A stretch of 64,000 bases of DNA from Bacillus cereus group sp. RP43 (GCF_040459645.1 NZ_JARVHQ010000001.1:1674001-1738000); one strand, 5' to 3'; positions 1-9,308 are shown, numbered from the stretch's first letter. Made by a program: numbers and translations. The notes: generated by a model not told the origin, from the sequence alone.

Positions 1-2
1 GT

Positions 3-710
3 GAACCACTTATTTCACGTCTCTATCGTTTACTTTCTGAAAACATCGTCTTTGCAGGAATAGGTATTTACTCTTATTATCTGGTAGGTTTCTTTTTTTT
101 CTTTTTGTTTCTATTTATTTTACAATGGAAAAACATACGTTGCTATCCCAAGGTTTTAATTGCTCTTGGAATTTTCTATTTTCTTTGGAATTTACTTGGA
201 CAAAATATTGATAAACCTCGTCATTCTTATCCGATTGTAGCGATGTTACTTTGCGTACTTGCTATTTCATGGTTAAAAATACATCGTGGTATTATATTGC
301 TATTGTTTGCAACCAGTCAACTTATGATGAGTATACCGCTTATGAAAGAACAACAAGTGGAGGTACCGGCAACATATCAACTTGCGTCATATTTGGAGGG
401 AAAACAACAGCCGTTTATTGTATACACTTGGGAAGAGACGAGGGTTATGGAATATTTACAAATGCCGTATGAACATAAACGTTTTTACACATATTCCTAT
501 TTTTTACAAGATAAAAAATATCATAAAAATGATAATATATATGTTACGAATCACCTCATTGAAGGATTTCAAAAACAAGGGATTAATATAGAAGGGCAAG
601 TTGAAAAGGAAGCTGTCTTTTATTCGAATCCATTATTTGATCCTGTTTATCATAAAATAGTTTTATATAAGTGGAAAAAGGATTCTGTTGCAAAGTTTAT
701 TCAAGAATAG
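3..710 (+). CDS. Membrane protein C-terminus (window-truncated), possible GT-C glycosyltransferase
   Basis: The reading frame is open from the first bases of the window, so the true start lies upstream and only about the last 235 residues are visible. The visible part has several hydrophobic segments, including a Phe-rich stretch near positions 80-120 and others around 180-330. These are followed by a soluble, presumably extracytoplasmic tail of roughly 110 residues that ends in a basic stretch. This layout (polytopic N-terminal part, exported C-terminal domain) fits GT-C/PMT-like glycosyltransferases, but no catalytic motif is in the window, so the family is a guess. A TTG at 105 could be mistaken for a start, but it lies inside a membrane segment and has no convincing ribosome binding site. 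An intrinsic terminator follows at 873-897. Confidence 0.5.
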   Translation, partial: EPLISRLYRLLSENIVFAGIGIYSYYLVGFFFFFLFLFILQWKNIRCYPKVLIALGIFYFLWNLLGQNIDKPRHSYPIVAMLLCVLAISWLKIHRGIILLLFATSQLMMSIPLMKEQQVEVPATYQLASYLEGKQQPFIVYTWEETRVMEYLQMPYEHKRFYTYSYFLQDKKYHKNDNIYVTNHLIEGFQKQGINIEGQVEKEAVFYSNPLFDPVYHKIVLYKWKKDSVAKFIQE

Positions 711-872
711 AGTAACCTAGCTAAAAGTTCTTGATTTTATTCGATGATTAATAAAATTTGTAATTCATCATACCTCGAAAAACAGAAACTTGGGTTCAGA
801 TTTCGGTTCGTTTTTTTATAAAGCGATGATCTTGTTCTACTATGTTATTCAAGTATTTTTTTTGTCTAAGTT

Positions 873-897
873 GCATACCGTTAGGTATGCTTTTTTT
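873..897 (+). terminator. Intrinsic terminator
   Basis: A perfect 7-bp stem (GCATACC / GGTATGC) with a four-base loop is followed by seven T. It lies about 160 bp after the truncated membrane gene. A 64-codon reading frame that runs through it is therefore not credible. Confidence 0.8.
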
Positions 898-990
898 CAC
901 TGTTCAATTGCTATAGGAAAAACGGGATTCTTATTGAATGTTATAACACATGGCATATATATTCACTATATATTGTTTTTATAAAGAGTT

Positions 991-1062
991 CTACATTAAA
1001 TATTCCTAATAATTTAATGTAGGATATTATACTCGTATTAGGTTATTAGGAACATTTAATGT
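991..1062. repeat. Overlapping inverted repeats (two mutually exclusive hairpins)
   Basis: Positions 991-1001 and 1012-1022 form a perfect 11-bp inverted repeat. Positions 993-1012 and 1043-1062 form a 20-bp inverted repeat with one mismatch. The same left arm is used by both, so the two structures exclude each other in RNA. They lie about 190 bp upstream of the dynamin-like gene. The rest of the 711-1249 gap is A/T-rich and holds a terminator (873-897) but no other gene that can be supported. Confidence 0.6.
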
Positions 1063-1249
1063 TGTTTCACAACTGAAAGGGAATTGAAAAAAAACTGAAA
1101 CTTTTCTCATAAAAATTCAATCTTACTTGAAAAATGAAAGGAAAATGAAATTTTTCAAAAGGAATTCTTTGTTAAGATAAAAAGCATACATACAAAAAAG
1201 TATTGACATATCTCAAAAAATGTATTTTCGAGATATAGTGGGGGAAAAG

Positions 1250-4033
1250 ATGAGATTAGAAAAACAATTAATAAAAAAGATGTATTATGAAACATTCCTA
1301 ATGGAGAATGAAACGCACCCACCTCTTCAAGTACTTGGAGAAGCTTATGTAAACGAAGAAAAAAATGAGATTTCTGATGGATCTTATATTCGTTTTGCAC
1401 AAGGTGAATTTTATTATCACCATCAAGATTTTGAAGCAGCTATTTTTAAATGGGAGAAAGTTAGTAATGAATTAGCACCATGGGCACAAAAAAATATTGC
1501 GGATGCTTACTTCGAACTTAACCAATTATCAGTTGCTGAAAATGTGTATACTTCTATTACTACTGATAACAAAATACTGATGACCGAAATTGTACTGCAA
1601 TTACTGTCTCTTTACATCGAGCAAAATAATTTTGATTCAGCTTTCGCTGTTATTAAAGAAGCGGTTTCTTTAAATCCCGATTATCCAAACGTCACAACAA
1701 TTGCCCGTTCCTTTTATGAAGAACAGCAAGATTTTGATAGTGCGGTAGAGCTTGCTGTGAACGAGTTAATTCGAACAGAATCTTATCCGTGGTTTGAGGT
1801 GCTGAAAGGATATATCGATAAAGGATTTACTAAAAATATTTCACCAGATTATTTTTATGAAGTATTAGTTACATTAAATAATGTAGATCAAGTGCAATTT
1901 ACGCAAATGGTTTCATCACTTTGGCACAGTTATAAAAATGAACAAAATTACTTATTATGGCTTAATACAATAAATGAATTTTTCATACATATCGAAATAC
2001 ATTCGTCCGATATATGGGACAAAATTTCTTCTCTTTACGAAGAAACGTACTTTGAATTAATTCAAGGTCAATATATGCTTAGACAATTACACGATATCAT
2101 TCCAAATCTGTTAACAAATTGGTTAAAGGTAGTCAATCCGTCTCATGCTGTATTTCCATCTGCAGCAGTATTGGCATGGGATGAGATTTTTCCTTCTAAA
2201 ATAGATTCAGCGGATATAAAAGATGCAGAAGACCTACTGTCATATTCTATTAATCATGTGAATGGCTTAGAGTATAGTTTACATCTTTTTGAATCTATTA
2301 CACACTGGGCGCAAGAACATGATTTAGAAATGGGTCACCGATTTAGCTGGTTAGTTGGTGAGCTTGCAGATTTAAGAACAAATCGCCTATTAGTAACTGG
2401 AACTTCAGGGAACGGAAAAGCTTCATTTATTAACTCTATTTTAGGAGAAAATATATTAGAAAACTCAATCTCAAATGTAGTTGTTTTTAAAAATGACGCT
2501 TATACAGAAATTAACGCTATAACAGATTCGGAAATTACAACAACTGAGAATTTCTCTGATTTCCATAACATGATGGCAGTGCATCGTCAAACATATAGAG
2601 ATAGAGCATGTGTTGAATTTAAATTACCATGCAGGTTTTTAAGTAAAAATAAACTTACATTCGTTGTTACACCTAGCTTTAATAGGAACAATGACGCGAG
2701 AGATGAGGTGTTTGAATATTTAAACTCTGTAGATGAATTATTATTTGTATTGAATACGGATTCACCTTTTACTGACAAAGAACGTGACATTTTATTAAGT
2801 ATCCAAGAACATACACCAAATCTACAAGTTCATTTCTTATTAAATAAAATCGATAACATTTACAATGAAGCAGAAGCAAAAAGAGTTATACAAGATACGC
2901 AAATGAGAATAAATACATATTTCCCTAATGCAAGAGTTTTCCCTTATTCTTCGTTATATACAAATAGTAAACAACTAAACGATTTAACTGAGTTTATTCA
3001 TTTTAACTTTAACCATAAAAATATCGATGCAGAACGTACTGAAAAGCTATTGTTTTTCATTCGAAAAACAATTACATATCTTTTGGATAAACGCGTCGAG
3101 AGGGAAAATAATCTAGTGGATTCTATTAATTGGAATGAAGATATGCTAGTTAAACTAAATGCTTGTATTAATAACCTTACTGCTTTTGAGAAGGAAAAAA
3201 TTCATTTAATTACAGAATCATATCGTACAATGAAAAACGAAATTACTAATGATCTTACAGAACATATTCCGAAGCTATTGCAGAGTTGTTCCGATTTAAT
3301 TAGTGAAGAAAGCGATTTTGGTCAAATTGATATTGAACTAAACACAGCGATGAATGAAAGGGTGCAACAATATCTAGAACAAACTGTATTACCTAATCTT
3401 GCTCGCTCTATGCAAAATTGGATTGAGACTTCTAATAACGAGCTCCTTCAAAGTCAATTGTACTTAGCAGAAACCAGTGAAGGACTTAATTCTTTATTTG
3501 GAGAAAATCGAATACAGTTAGAATGTGACTTTAAAGTAATTGATGACTGGCGCAGGGATACTGATAGAATGACAACTAGAATACAAATGGAAGAAGTAAA
3601 TATTTTACGCCGATTTACGCCAGCACAATTTTTACTGAAAAGTGCCGGTAAATTATTTGGAGTTCTTCCTAAAAATAAAGCTATGCTATATAACAAATAC
3701 AAACAGTATTTAGAAAATGAAGATTATACCGATGTAACGGTTTCTATTATGAAGAAATTTTTCTTGCAGTTTGAGCTATTTGAAAACACACAAGAGCGGG
3801 ATATTAATATGTTCTTTAGAAATCCATTTGGCGCGTTGGAACAAGCTGTAAAAAACACTCATTTAGAAATAAAAGAAAAACAAGATAAACTGCATAAAAT
3901 GAAATCAAACCCTGAAATTTACCATGATCCTATAACGCTCTTTGAATTGAGATTACGTCAATGTGAGGTGATTTTAAATATAGGTGATGATAATACTTAT
4001 ACAGATGTAACTTTAGAAACAAGTGTAGAATAA
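1250..4033 (+). CDS. TPR-containing dynamin-like GTPase family protein with degenerate G motifs
   Basis: A protein of about 927 residues. The N-terminal third looks like helical TPR-type repeats (motifs of the kind FAQGEFYYHHQDFEAAI and VIKEAVSLNPDYP). The middle carries a P-loop-like GTSGNGKAS around residue 385 and a G4-like LNKID, followed by a long helical C-terminal part, as in bacterial dynamin-like proteins. Two points are odd. The residue after GK of the P-loop, normally Ser/Thr that binds Mg2+, is Ala, and the canonical G3 DxPG is replaced by a TPSF context. Nucleotide hydrolysis may therefore be weak or lost. Start 1250 is chosen because GGGGG precedes it directly; the earlier ATG at 1220 has no such site. 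It is convergent with the LtaS-type gene. The function is unknown; membrane remodelling is only suggested by family. Confidence 0.65.
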   Translation: MRLEKQLIKKMYYETFLMENETHPPLQVLGEAYVNEEKNEISDGSYIRFAQGEFYYHHQDFEAAIFKWEKVSNELAPWAQKNIADAYFELNQLSVAENVYTSITTDNKILMTEIVLQLLSLYIEQNNFDSAFAVIKEAVSLNPDYPNVTTIARSFYEEQQDFDSAVELAVNELIRTESYPWFEVLKGYIDKGFTKNISPDYFYEVLVTLNNVDQVQFTQMVSSLWHSYKNEQNYLLWLNTINEFFIHIEIHSSDIWDKISSLYEETYFELIQGQYMLRQLHDIIPNLLTNWLKVVNPSHAVFPSAAVLAWDEIFPSKIDSADIKDAEDLLSYSINHVNGLEYSLHLFESITHWAQEHDLEMGHRFSWLVGELADLRTNRLLVTGTSGNGKASFINSILGENILENSISNVVVFKNDAYTEINAITDSEITTTENFSDFHNMMAVHRQTYRDRACVEFKLPCRFLSKNKLTFVVTPSFNRNNDARDEVFEYLNSVDELLFVLNTDSPFTDKERDILLSIQEHTPNLQVHFLLNKIDNIYNEAEAKRVIQDTQMRINTYFPNARVFPYSSLYTNSKQLNDLTEFIHFNFNHKNIDAERTEKLLFFIRKTITYLLDKRVERENNLVDSINWNEDMLVKLNACINNLTAFEKEKIHLITESYRTMKNEITNDLTEHIPKLLQSCSDLISEESDFGQIDIELNTAMNERVQQYLEQTVLPNLARSMQNWIETSNNELLQSQLYLAETSEGLNSLFGENRIQLECDFKVIDDWRRDTDRMTTRIQMEEVNILRRFTPAQFLLKSAGKLFGVLPKNKAMLYNKYKQYLENEDYTDVTVSIMKKFFLQFELFENTQERDINMFFRNPFGALEQAVKNTHLEIKEKQDKLHKMKSNPEIYHDPITLFELRLRQCEVILNIGDDNTYTDVTLETSVE

Positions 4034-4090
4034 AAGTAAAATATATCAAGTTTTTTATATGAAATTGCATCATGTGTTATAAGAGGGTAA

Positions 4091-4120
4091 AAGGGAGCAA
4101 CCGTAATAAGTTGCTCCCTT
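4091..4120 (-). terminator. Intrinsic terminator between convergent genes
   Basis: An 11-bp perfect stem (AAGGGAGCAAC / GTTGCTCCCTT) separates the convergent dynamin-like and LtaS-type genes. The U-run follows the stem on the minus strand, so it mainly serves the LtaS-type gene. Confidence 0.8.
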
Positions 4121-4132
4121 CGCATATTTAGA

Positions 4133-6052
4133 TTATTTTTCAGTTTCTTTAATTTTAGTTTTTACTTCTCCAGTTTTAATTTTATTACTTTCTGAGAAAC
4201 GTAATAAATCACCTTCAATAATTTTGTCAGACATTCGTAACTCATTTTGTGCACGGTTAATGAGTGCTTGTGCTTCTTTTTTTGGTAAATCTACAATTTC
4301 ACCCGTTATGCGGTCATAGAAAGTATTGTTTTTGTATGCATACTTGTCTGTAATAAAGCTACCATCACGTAAAACAACAAAACCGGTATATTCATCTGAA
4401 AACATATCATGGCCAAAACGGATATCGTTAGTAGTATCAATCCCTAATAAATTTAGAATAGTAGGCTTCATATCGATTTGTCCCGTAGGCTTTGAAATAG
4501 TTTGACCTTCTGTTTGGCCAGGGATATGAATATATAAAGGTGTGCGTTGTAAATTTAAAGTATCAAATTCTGTTATTTGATCTTTTTCTAAAAACTGTGC
4601 CATTGCGCGATTATGTTTTTCAGAAATGCCATAATGATCACCATATAACACAATAATAGAATCATCATACATTCCCTCGGCTTTTAAACGCTCAATAAAT
4701 TTTTTAATTGATTCGTCTAAGTAACGTGCTGTTACGATATAACGATCAAATACGCCATTACCAGAGTTGTATGGTTCAATGAATTTTGTATCTTCATCAT
4801 ACGTAAATGGATAATGGTTTGTTAAAGTAAGGAAACGAGCGTAAAATGGTTGATCAACAGTTTTTAATATATCTACTGATTGATCAAAGTATTCAATATC
4901 CTTTAATCCCCAATTTAAATTTGTTTCCGGCGTAATTTTGTAATCAAGTTCATTATAGTAACGATCATAACCAAGAGCAGAGTACATGATATTACGATTC
5001 CAAAATGTTGCGTTATTCGCATGGAATACAGAAGTGAAATAGCCTTGCTGACGTAAAATTTCTGGAGTCGCAGTATAATCGTTGTTACCGTGCGTGAAGA
5101 ATACAGCTCCTCGATTTAATGGATACAACGATGTATCTATTAGAAATTCAGAATCTGATGTTTTTCCTTGACCAGTTTGGTGGAAAAAGTTATCAAAGTA
5201 ATAGCTTTCATTTATGAATTCATTCAAGAACGGTGTAACTTCTTGACCATTGACAGATGCACCTATTAAAAAGGTTTGCAAGGATTCAAGAGTAACGACA
5301 ATTACGTTTTTTCCTTTCGCTGCACCAAACATATTAGGATTTGGTTCACTTTGGTTTGCTTTTACGTAGTTTTCAGTTTCTTGTAATTTACTACTATCTG
5401 CAAGTGCCTTTTGGGATCCAGCTTTTATTTGTAGTGTTAAATCATATACTTGATGAGTGTATAGTCCTAAATTTTTCACAAGCATTACGCGGTCGAAGGA
5501 TCTCGTTAATAATTCAGGTCGTTCTTTTTCTGCAAGCTGTAGATTCGCAAAAAATACACCAAGTGTTAAAAGAAAATATAATAAGCGTGCAGAATGAGTT
5601 ACACGTTCTGTTTTAAAGACTATTGCTTTCCTTTTTAATAAAATAAAGAAGAAAATAATGTCTACGAATGCGAGTATAATTTTGTAGTTCAATATTTCTA
5701 TAATACTGCCGCCTAATTGGCCAAAGTTTGATGTTTGTCCAAGTACTGGTAACGTAACGAAATCATTATAAAAGTCATAGAACATTACATTCCCAACAAG
5801 TACGATTGTTAATAAGAGATTAATACATAGCGCTATATAATTTCTCTTTTCACCAGTTGCAAATAATGCTAATCCAACAAATGCTAACGAGGCAGCGAGA
5901 GGGCTAATAAACAAAATAAGTTCTTGTGTAGAAGACTCAATTTTTAAATCAAAACTGAATCGCGTAATAAGATATGTTTTTAACCATACTGCTAAAGCAA
6001 TTATTATAACAAAGCTTATATTTTGCATTTGTAAATTTATTTTATTCTTCAT
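4133..6052 (-). CDS. ltaS: LtaS-family sulfatase (lipoteichoic acid synthase type)
   Basis: Polyglycerolphosphate synthase family enzyme that would transfer glycerol-phosphate from phosphatidylglycerol to growing lipoteichoic acid on the outer membrane face. About five transmembrane helices occupy residues 10-170, followed by an extracellular sulfatase-fold domain. Catalytic residues of the family are visible: E256 in VVTLES, the nucleophile T298 in GKTSDSEF, and D472/H473 in GDHYG. An ALA sequence at 216-218 sits where LtaS proteins are cut by signal peptidase. The length (639 aa) is normal. The start has AAGGTG seven bases upstream. B. cereus-group genomes carry several LtaS paralogues, so whether this one is the main synthase, a primase or a sporulation paralogue cannot be told. 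Confidence 0.88.
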   Translation of the reverse strand: MKNKINLQMQNISFVIIIALAVWLKTYLITRFSFDLKIESSTQELILFISPLAASLAFVGLALFATGEKRNYIALCINLLLTIVLVGNVMFYDFYNDFVTLPVLGQTSNFGQLGGSIIEILNYKIILAFVDIIFFFILLKRKAIVFKTERVTHSARLLYFLLTLGVFFANLQLAEKERPELLTRSFDRVMLVKNLGLYTHQVYDLTLQIKAGSQKALADSSKLQETENYVKANQSEPNPNMFGAAKGKNVIVVTLESLQTFLIGASVNGQEVTPFLNEFINESYYFDNFFHQTGQGKTSDSEFLIDTSLYPLNRGAVFFTHGNNDYTATPEILRQQGYFTSVFHANNATFWNRNIMYSALGYDRYYNELDYKITPETNLNWGLKDIEYFDQSVDILKTVDQPFYARFLTLTNHYPFTYDEDTKFIEPYNSGNGVFDRYIVTARYLDESIKKFIERLKAEGMYDDSIIVLYGDHYGISEKHNRAMAQFLEKDQITEFDTLNLQRTPLYIHIPGQTEGQTISKPTGQIDMKPTILNLLGIDTTNDIRFGHDMFSDEYTGFVVLRDGSFITDKYAYKNNTFYDRITGEIVDLPKKEAQALINRAQNELRMSDKIIEGDLLRFSESNKIKTGEVKTKIKETEK

Positions 6053-6345
6053 TTTTACACCTTCTTTATAGAGTTTATTTAACCAAGGTTATATATTATA
6101 TTTTTATAACTATTAGAGTGTGGTGAACCATTTAGATTATATTTTTCTAAAGGTAATAATTTGAAGTATTCATATACATACAATGGAGAATTTTAAAGCG
6201 AAGTAACATAAATCTAATTTTTTTAGAAACAGAGCAGAAAAAGTCATAGTTGTAGTAAAAATACTTATAGACATCCTAACATATTAAACACTACGGTGAT
6301 GTTACAAAATATCGAACAAATAAAAGTGAAAATGAATAGAGACTT

Positions 6346-6395
6346 GTAAAACTATTGACATTCAATTTGTTAGAAGTGAATGTCAATAGTTTTAC
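6346..6395. repeat. Perfect 19-bp inverted repeat with 12-nt spacer
   Basis: Arms at 6346-6364 and 6377-6395 are exactly complementary; each contains CTATTGACATTCA. It lies in the roughly 490-bp gap between the divergently placed LtaS-type gene (minus, starting at 6052) and the end of the COG2509 gene (minus, ending at 6546). It may end that transcript, but no good U-run follows it. Apart from this and the bcr-like fragment next to it, I see nothing in the gap. Confidence 0.7.
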
Positions 6396-6428
6396 ATACA
6401 TGGTTATATTAAATATGTATCTTGTAAA

Positions 6429-6465
6429 ATCCCGATTCTTTGTGGGTTAATCAGTAGCGCGGGAA
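6429..6465 (+). repeat. Degenerate bcr-type repeat fragment
   Basis: The stretch with CCCGATT, then TGTGGG, then TAATCAGTAG matches the 3' half of the full repeat at 44649-44807. The flanking parts of that element are not recognisable here, so this is a remnant. Confidence 0.45.
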
Positions 6466-6545
6466 GGATTTCATTCATGCTATTACTACGTAAGTAGAGT
6501 ACTGGTGAAACTCAAAATGTTTGATTGGTATCTAAATTATAGCAA

Positions 6546-7883
6546 TTAAATGTCAGACAAATATTTTCCAACATACAGTCCACTTGCAGCTGCTTGAGAT
6601 AATGAATGAGTGACACCTGAACAATCTCCAATTAAAAATAGCCCATTCATAGTTGTTTCAAAATGGTTATTGACTTTTATGGTAGGAGCATAGAATTTTC
6701 CATCAATTCCATATAATAAAGTATCTTTATCGATAGGTTCTTGTATAAATTGTTCTAAGCGTAATAAAAACTCTTTGAGCCCTTCAATATATAATGGAGG
6801 GATTTCTTTATTCAAATTTCCATAATCACCGTGTAGTGTAGGTTGTATATGATTATGTTTCATGCCGTTTTCCACTGTAGGTTGTTTCTTTAATAAGTCC
6901 TCTAAGCGCTGTATAACAATCCGATCTCGTCCTTGGTTAATGCTTTTAATAATTGAACTTGTGTATACATTTGCTTCTTTGAGAGTTGGAAAATAGCGCG
7001 GGATAAATAAAGTGAAATTTAAGTTAGGAGTGCCAGTTCCTTGCTCTCGGAAATTTTGACCGTCAGGCATAACTAAACCTTCTTCGTACTTTCGAATAAT
7101 GCGTCCTTTTGGATTCATACAGTAAGTAGTTGCTGTGAAATGTTCATGCTCATAAGAAAGTTTTGTCTCAAATGTATCTTTTAATATAGAACGTAATTGA
7201 TTTTCTTTCATCTCTACTCTAATACCTAAATCTACACGAGTTTGCTCCTGAGAAATATTAAGAGAAGTGCACATTGCTTTTAACCAATCCGCCCCGGAAC
7301 GACCGGTTGCAAATACTAATTTCTTAGAATGGACAGTTTCTTGATTTGTATATATTTTAAAATGGTCTTTCTGCTTAACGATATTTTGTACATCTATATG
7401 AAATTGGATATCTATTTTGGTAAGTAAAAATTCATAGAGCTGCTGAAAAATGTTACTGGAAAGTGTAGTACCAAGATGTCTTACTTCGGTTGTTAGCATT
7501 TGTAAACCACACGCTTCAGCTCTTTTAGTGAGAGTTGGATTTTCTGTAGAATATTTTGAAACTGAACTTCCGCCAAACTGACATAGAATTTCATCTACTT
7601 CATCCATGAGTTGTATAAAGCCTTTTTTACCTACCTTTTTCTCGAGTTCGCCTCCAAATCCATTTGTATAATTAAATTTCCCTTCAGACTTTCCTAAGCC
7701 ACCAAAACCGAAATACTTATCACATGAATTACAGTTACATGTTTTCCCTTGGTCTAAAGGACAATTTCGATGTTCTAACGGTTTGCCTTTATCAAGAATT
7801 AAAACCTTTTTGTTGCTTTTGGCTAATGTATAAGCCATAAAAATGCTACTCACTCCAGCACCGATAATTGTAATATCATACAT
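6546..7883 (-). CDS. FAD-dependent dehydrogenase, COG2509-like
   Basis: The N-terminus has a Rossmann dinucleotide-binding motif (IIGAGVSSIF, residues 5-14) and a following acidic strand end (LILDKG). A Cys-rich insertion with NCPLDQGKTCNCNSCD near residues 40-55 and a GGLGKSEGKFN motif are typical of the uncharacterised COG2509 FAD dehydrogenases. The C-terminus has the second FAD motif (GLFLIGDCSG) followed by an Ala/Ser-rich helix. The length of 445 residues fits the family. The substrate is unknown. It is a single-gene unit. The Cys cluster could hold a metal or be redox active, which is inference. Confidence 0.75.
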   Translation of the reverse strand: MYDITIIGAGVSSIFMAYTLAKSNKKVLILDKGKPLEHRNCPLDQGKTCNCNSCDKYFGFGGLGKSEGKFNYTNGFGGELEKKVGKKGFIQLMDEVDEILCQFGGSSVSKYSTENPTLTKRAEACGLQMLTTEVRHLGTTLSSNIFQQLYEFLLTKIDIQFHIDVQNIVKQKDHFKIYTNQETVHSKKLVFATGRSGADWLKAMCTSLNISQEQTRVDLGIRVEMKENQLRSILKDTFETKLSYEHEHFTATTYCMNPKGRIIRKYEEGLVMPDGQNFREQGTGTPNLNFTLFIPRYFPTLKEANVYTSSIIKSINQGRDRIVIQRLEDLLKKQPTVENGMKHNHIQPTLHGDYGNLNKEIPPLYIEGLKEFLLRLEQFIQEPIDKDTLLYGIDGKFYAPTIKVNNHFETTMNGLFLIGDCSGVTHSLSQAAASGLYVGKYLSDI

Positions 7884-8187
7884 ATTTTTTCACCTGCTAC
7901 CGAATAGTTTGTTTGTTATTTTCCTAGTGTATAACAATTTTCCAAAGTTAAGAAATAGCTTGTATTAATAAAGTCATAGTTGTGGATTTGATACTTTCTC
8001 AATTACTCTAAATGATGAATGAGATACAACAGTTTTTTATTTGAAAAGAGAGATACGTTTAAACAATCATTTTATCATATGGTTAATAAAAAGCTTAAAT
8101 ATAAAAAGAACAGACCTTTTAAGTAAAGAGGTCTGTTAATCATTTGAAATAGTTGTTAAGTGAATAAATCTGAAGAAAATTACAGTT
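7884..8187. other. Intergenic region with promoter space and a terminator only
   Basis: A/T-rich stretch between two minus-strand genes. It contains the terminator of the SleB-like gene (8105-8137) and presumably the promoter of the COG2509 gene. No other gene or repeat was recognised. Confidence 0.5.
8105..8137 (-). terminator. Intrinsic terminator of the SleB-like hydrolase gene
   Basis: A 9-bp stem AACAGACCT / AGGTCTGTT (8109-8117 and 8129-8137) is followed on the minus strand by CTTTTTA. Confidence 0.75.
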
Positions 8188-8985
8188 TTATTTAGCAAAG
8201 ACATGGTTACCGATTACTGCTACTGTTTGACGTGTAGTAATCCATTTGCTTGTTGATGTTTTCGGATTATAGAAATAAAGCCAATCAGAATTTATTCCAT
8301 TTGTGGAGATAGCCTCTTCTACTGCCATTTTTGCTTCTGCACTAGCAGGCTGATTAATTCTTCCATCTGTAACAGGGGTAAATGCATATCCGTGTTTAAT
8401 AGGTTCATAAATAACTCCTGTTATTGTATTAGGAAAACCTTTTGCATTTACACGATTTAAGATAACTTTCGCTACTGCTACTTTTCCTTTATATGATTCG
8501 CCACCTGCTTCAGCAGTGACTAAGCGTGCCATTAAGGCTTTTTCTTTTTCTGAAATACTTGAATTAATTTTCAAATGTTGTCCTGTGTAAAGCTTGTTTC
8601 CGACTGTGTTGTTAATTTGTTTTATAGATTGAACGGTTACATTGTAACGCTTTGCTACTATTTCTAATGAATCTCCCGGTTGTACTTGATAAATAATTTG
8701 TCCAGAGATGTTCGCAGGTTTGTCGTTTTGACGAACAGTGACTTCATTTGAGTTCATGGATCCTGGAATATGTAACTGTTCTCCAATAAAAGTTTGATCG
8801 TTTCCTTTATTATTCGCTTGTTTAATGGATTGTATTGAAACTCCATATTGTTTACTAATGCCCCAAAGTGTATCATTCTTTTTTACTGTATGAATGGTGG
8901 AAGCTTCAGCTGCACCTTGATTACATACGAATGTAATTGCAGCTGCAGATAAAGGAATAATATGTTTTATTTTTAATAATTTCAT
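8188..8985 (-). CDS. Secreted LysM cell-wall hydrolase, SleB/CwlJ type
   Basis: A signal peptide (about residues 1-29, ending near AEAS) is followed by two LysM peptidoglycan-binding modules (about 31-75 and 97-140). The C-terminal Hydrolase_2 (SleB/CwlJ) domain covers about 150-265. The likely catalytic Glu lies in RLVTAEAGGESYKG, and the domain ends with the usual IGNHVFAK. The family comprises lytic transglycosylase-like enzymes acting on spore cortex or vegetative wall. Two LysM modules differ from SleB, which has a PG_binding_1 domain, so this is a paralogue whose role (germination, sporulation or vegetative wall) is open. GGAGGATC precedes the start. It is monocistronic. Confidence 0.85.
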   Translation of the reverse strand: MKLLKIKHIIPLSAAAITFVCNQGAAEASTIHTVKKNDTLWGISKQYGVSIQSIKQANNKGNDQTFIGEQLHIPGSMNSNEVTVRQNDKPANISGQIIYQVQPGDSLEIVAKRYNVTVQSIKQINNTVGNKLYTGQHLKINSSISEKEKALMARLVTAEAGGESYKGKVAVAKVILNRVNAKGFPNTITGVIYEPIKHGYAFTPVTDGRINQPASAEAKMAVEEAISTNGINSDWLYFYNPKTSTSKWITTRQTVAVIGNHVFAK

Positions 8986-9139
8986 TGGAGATCCTCCTAA
9001 TAAAAAATTAAGTTTTAACTGTTGAATAATGTAGTTAAGAGTATATAAGGTAAGTATTTATATTTTAATATAAGTATATTAGCACGTACGGAATAAATAA
9101 TCATTATAAGTTTTTTATTTATATCATGTAGGACCCAAA

Positions 9140-9155
9140 TATGAAATATTGCATA
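9140..9155. promoter_or_regulatory. PlcR box upstream of plcA
   Basis: TATGAAATATTGCATA matches the PlcR consensus TATGNANNNNTNCATA at every fixed position. It lies 10 bp upstream of the plcA -35 element and 216 bp upstream of the plcA start. The match is seen directly; activation by PlcR is established for plcA in B. cereus and B. thuringiensis. Confidence 0.93.
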
Positions 9156-9165
9156 TGAAAGCCCA

Positions 9166-9194
9166 TTGAAGTTTATGTTGTTGATTACTATAAT
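9166..9194 (+). promoter_or_regulatory. plcA promoter
   Basis: TTGAAG (9166-9171), a 17-bp spacer and TATAAT (9189-9194) form a good sigma-A promoter just downstream of the PlcR box. A start near 9201 would give a leader of about 170 nt. Confidence 0.7.
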
Positions 9195-9267
9195 TTATCT
9201 AGTAGAAAGGGACTTTAAATTTTCCTAATGCATTGAGAATAGGTGAATGATTTTTTAATTTTACTTC

Positions 9268-9308
9268 TAAATAATATTTCATATTTATGAAATATTATTT
9301 ATTTTTTA
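9268..9308 (+). terminator. A/T-only terminator-like hairpin in the plcA leader
   Basis: Perfect 16-bp arms (9268-9283 and 9286-9301) with a two-base centre are followed by a run of T. It lies between the plcA promoter and its start codon, so it would sit in the 5' untranslated region. The stem contains almost only A-U pairs, which makes real termination uncertain; it may instead be an attenuator or a stabilising structure. Confidence 0.5.

Noticed and set aside
790..984. 64-codon frame on the plus strand
   Set aside because: It runs through a perfect intrinsic terminator (873-897) and has no ribosome binding site.
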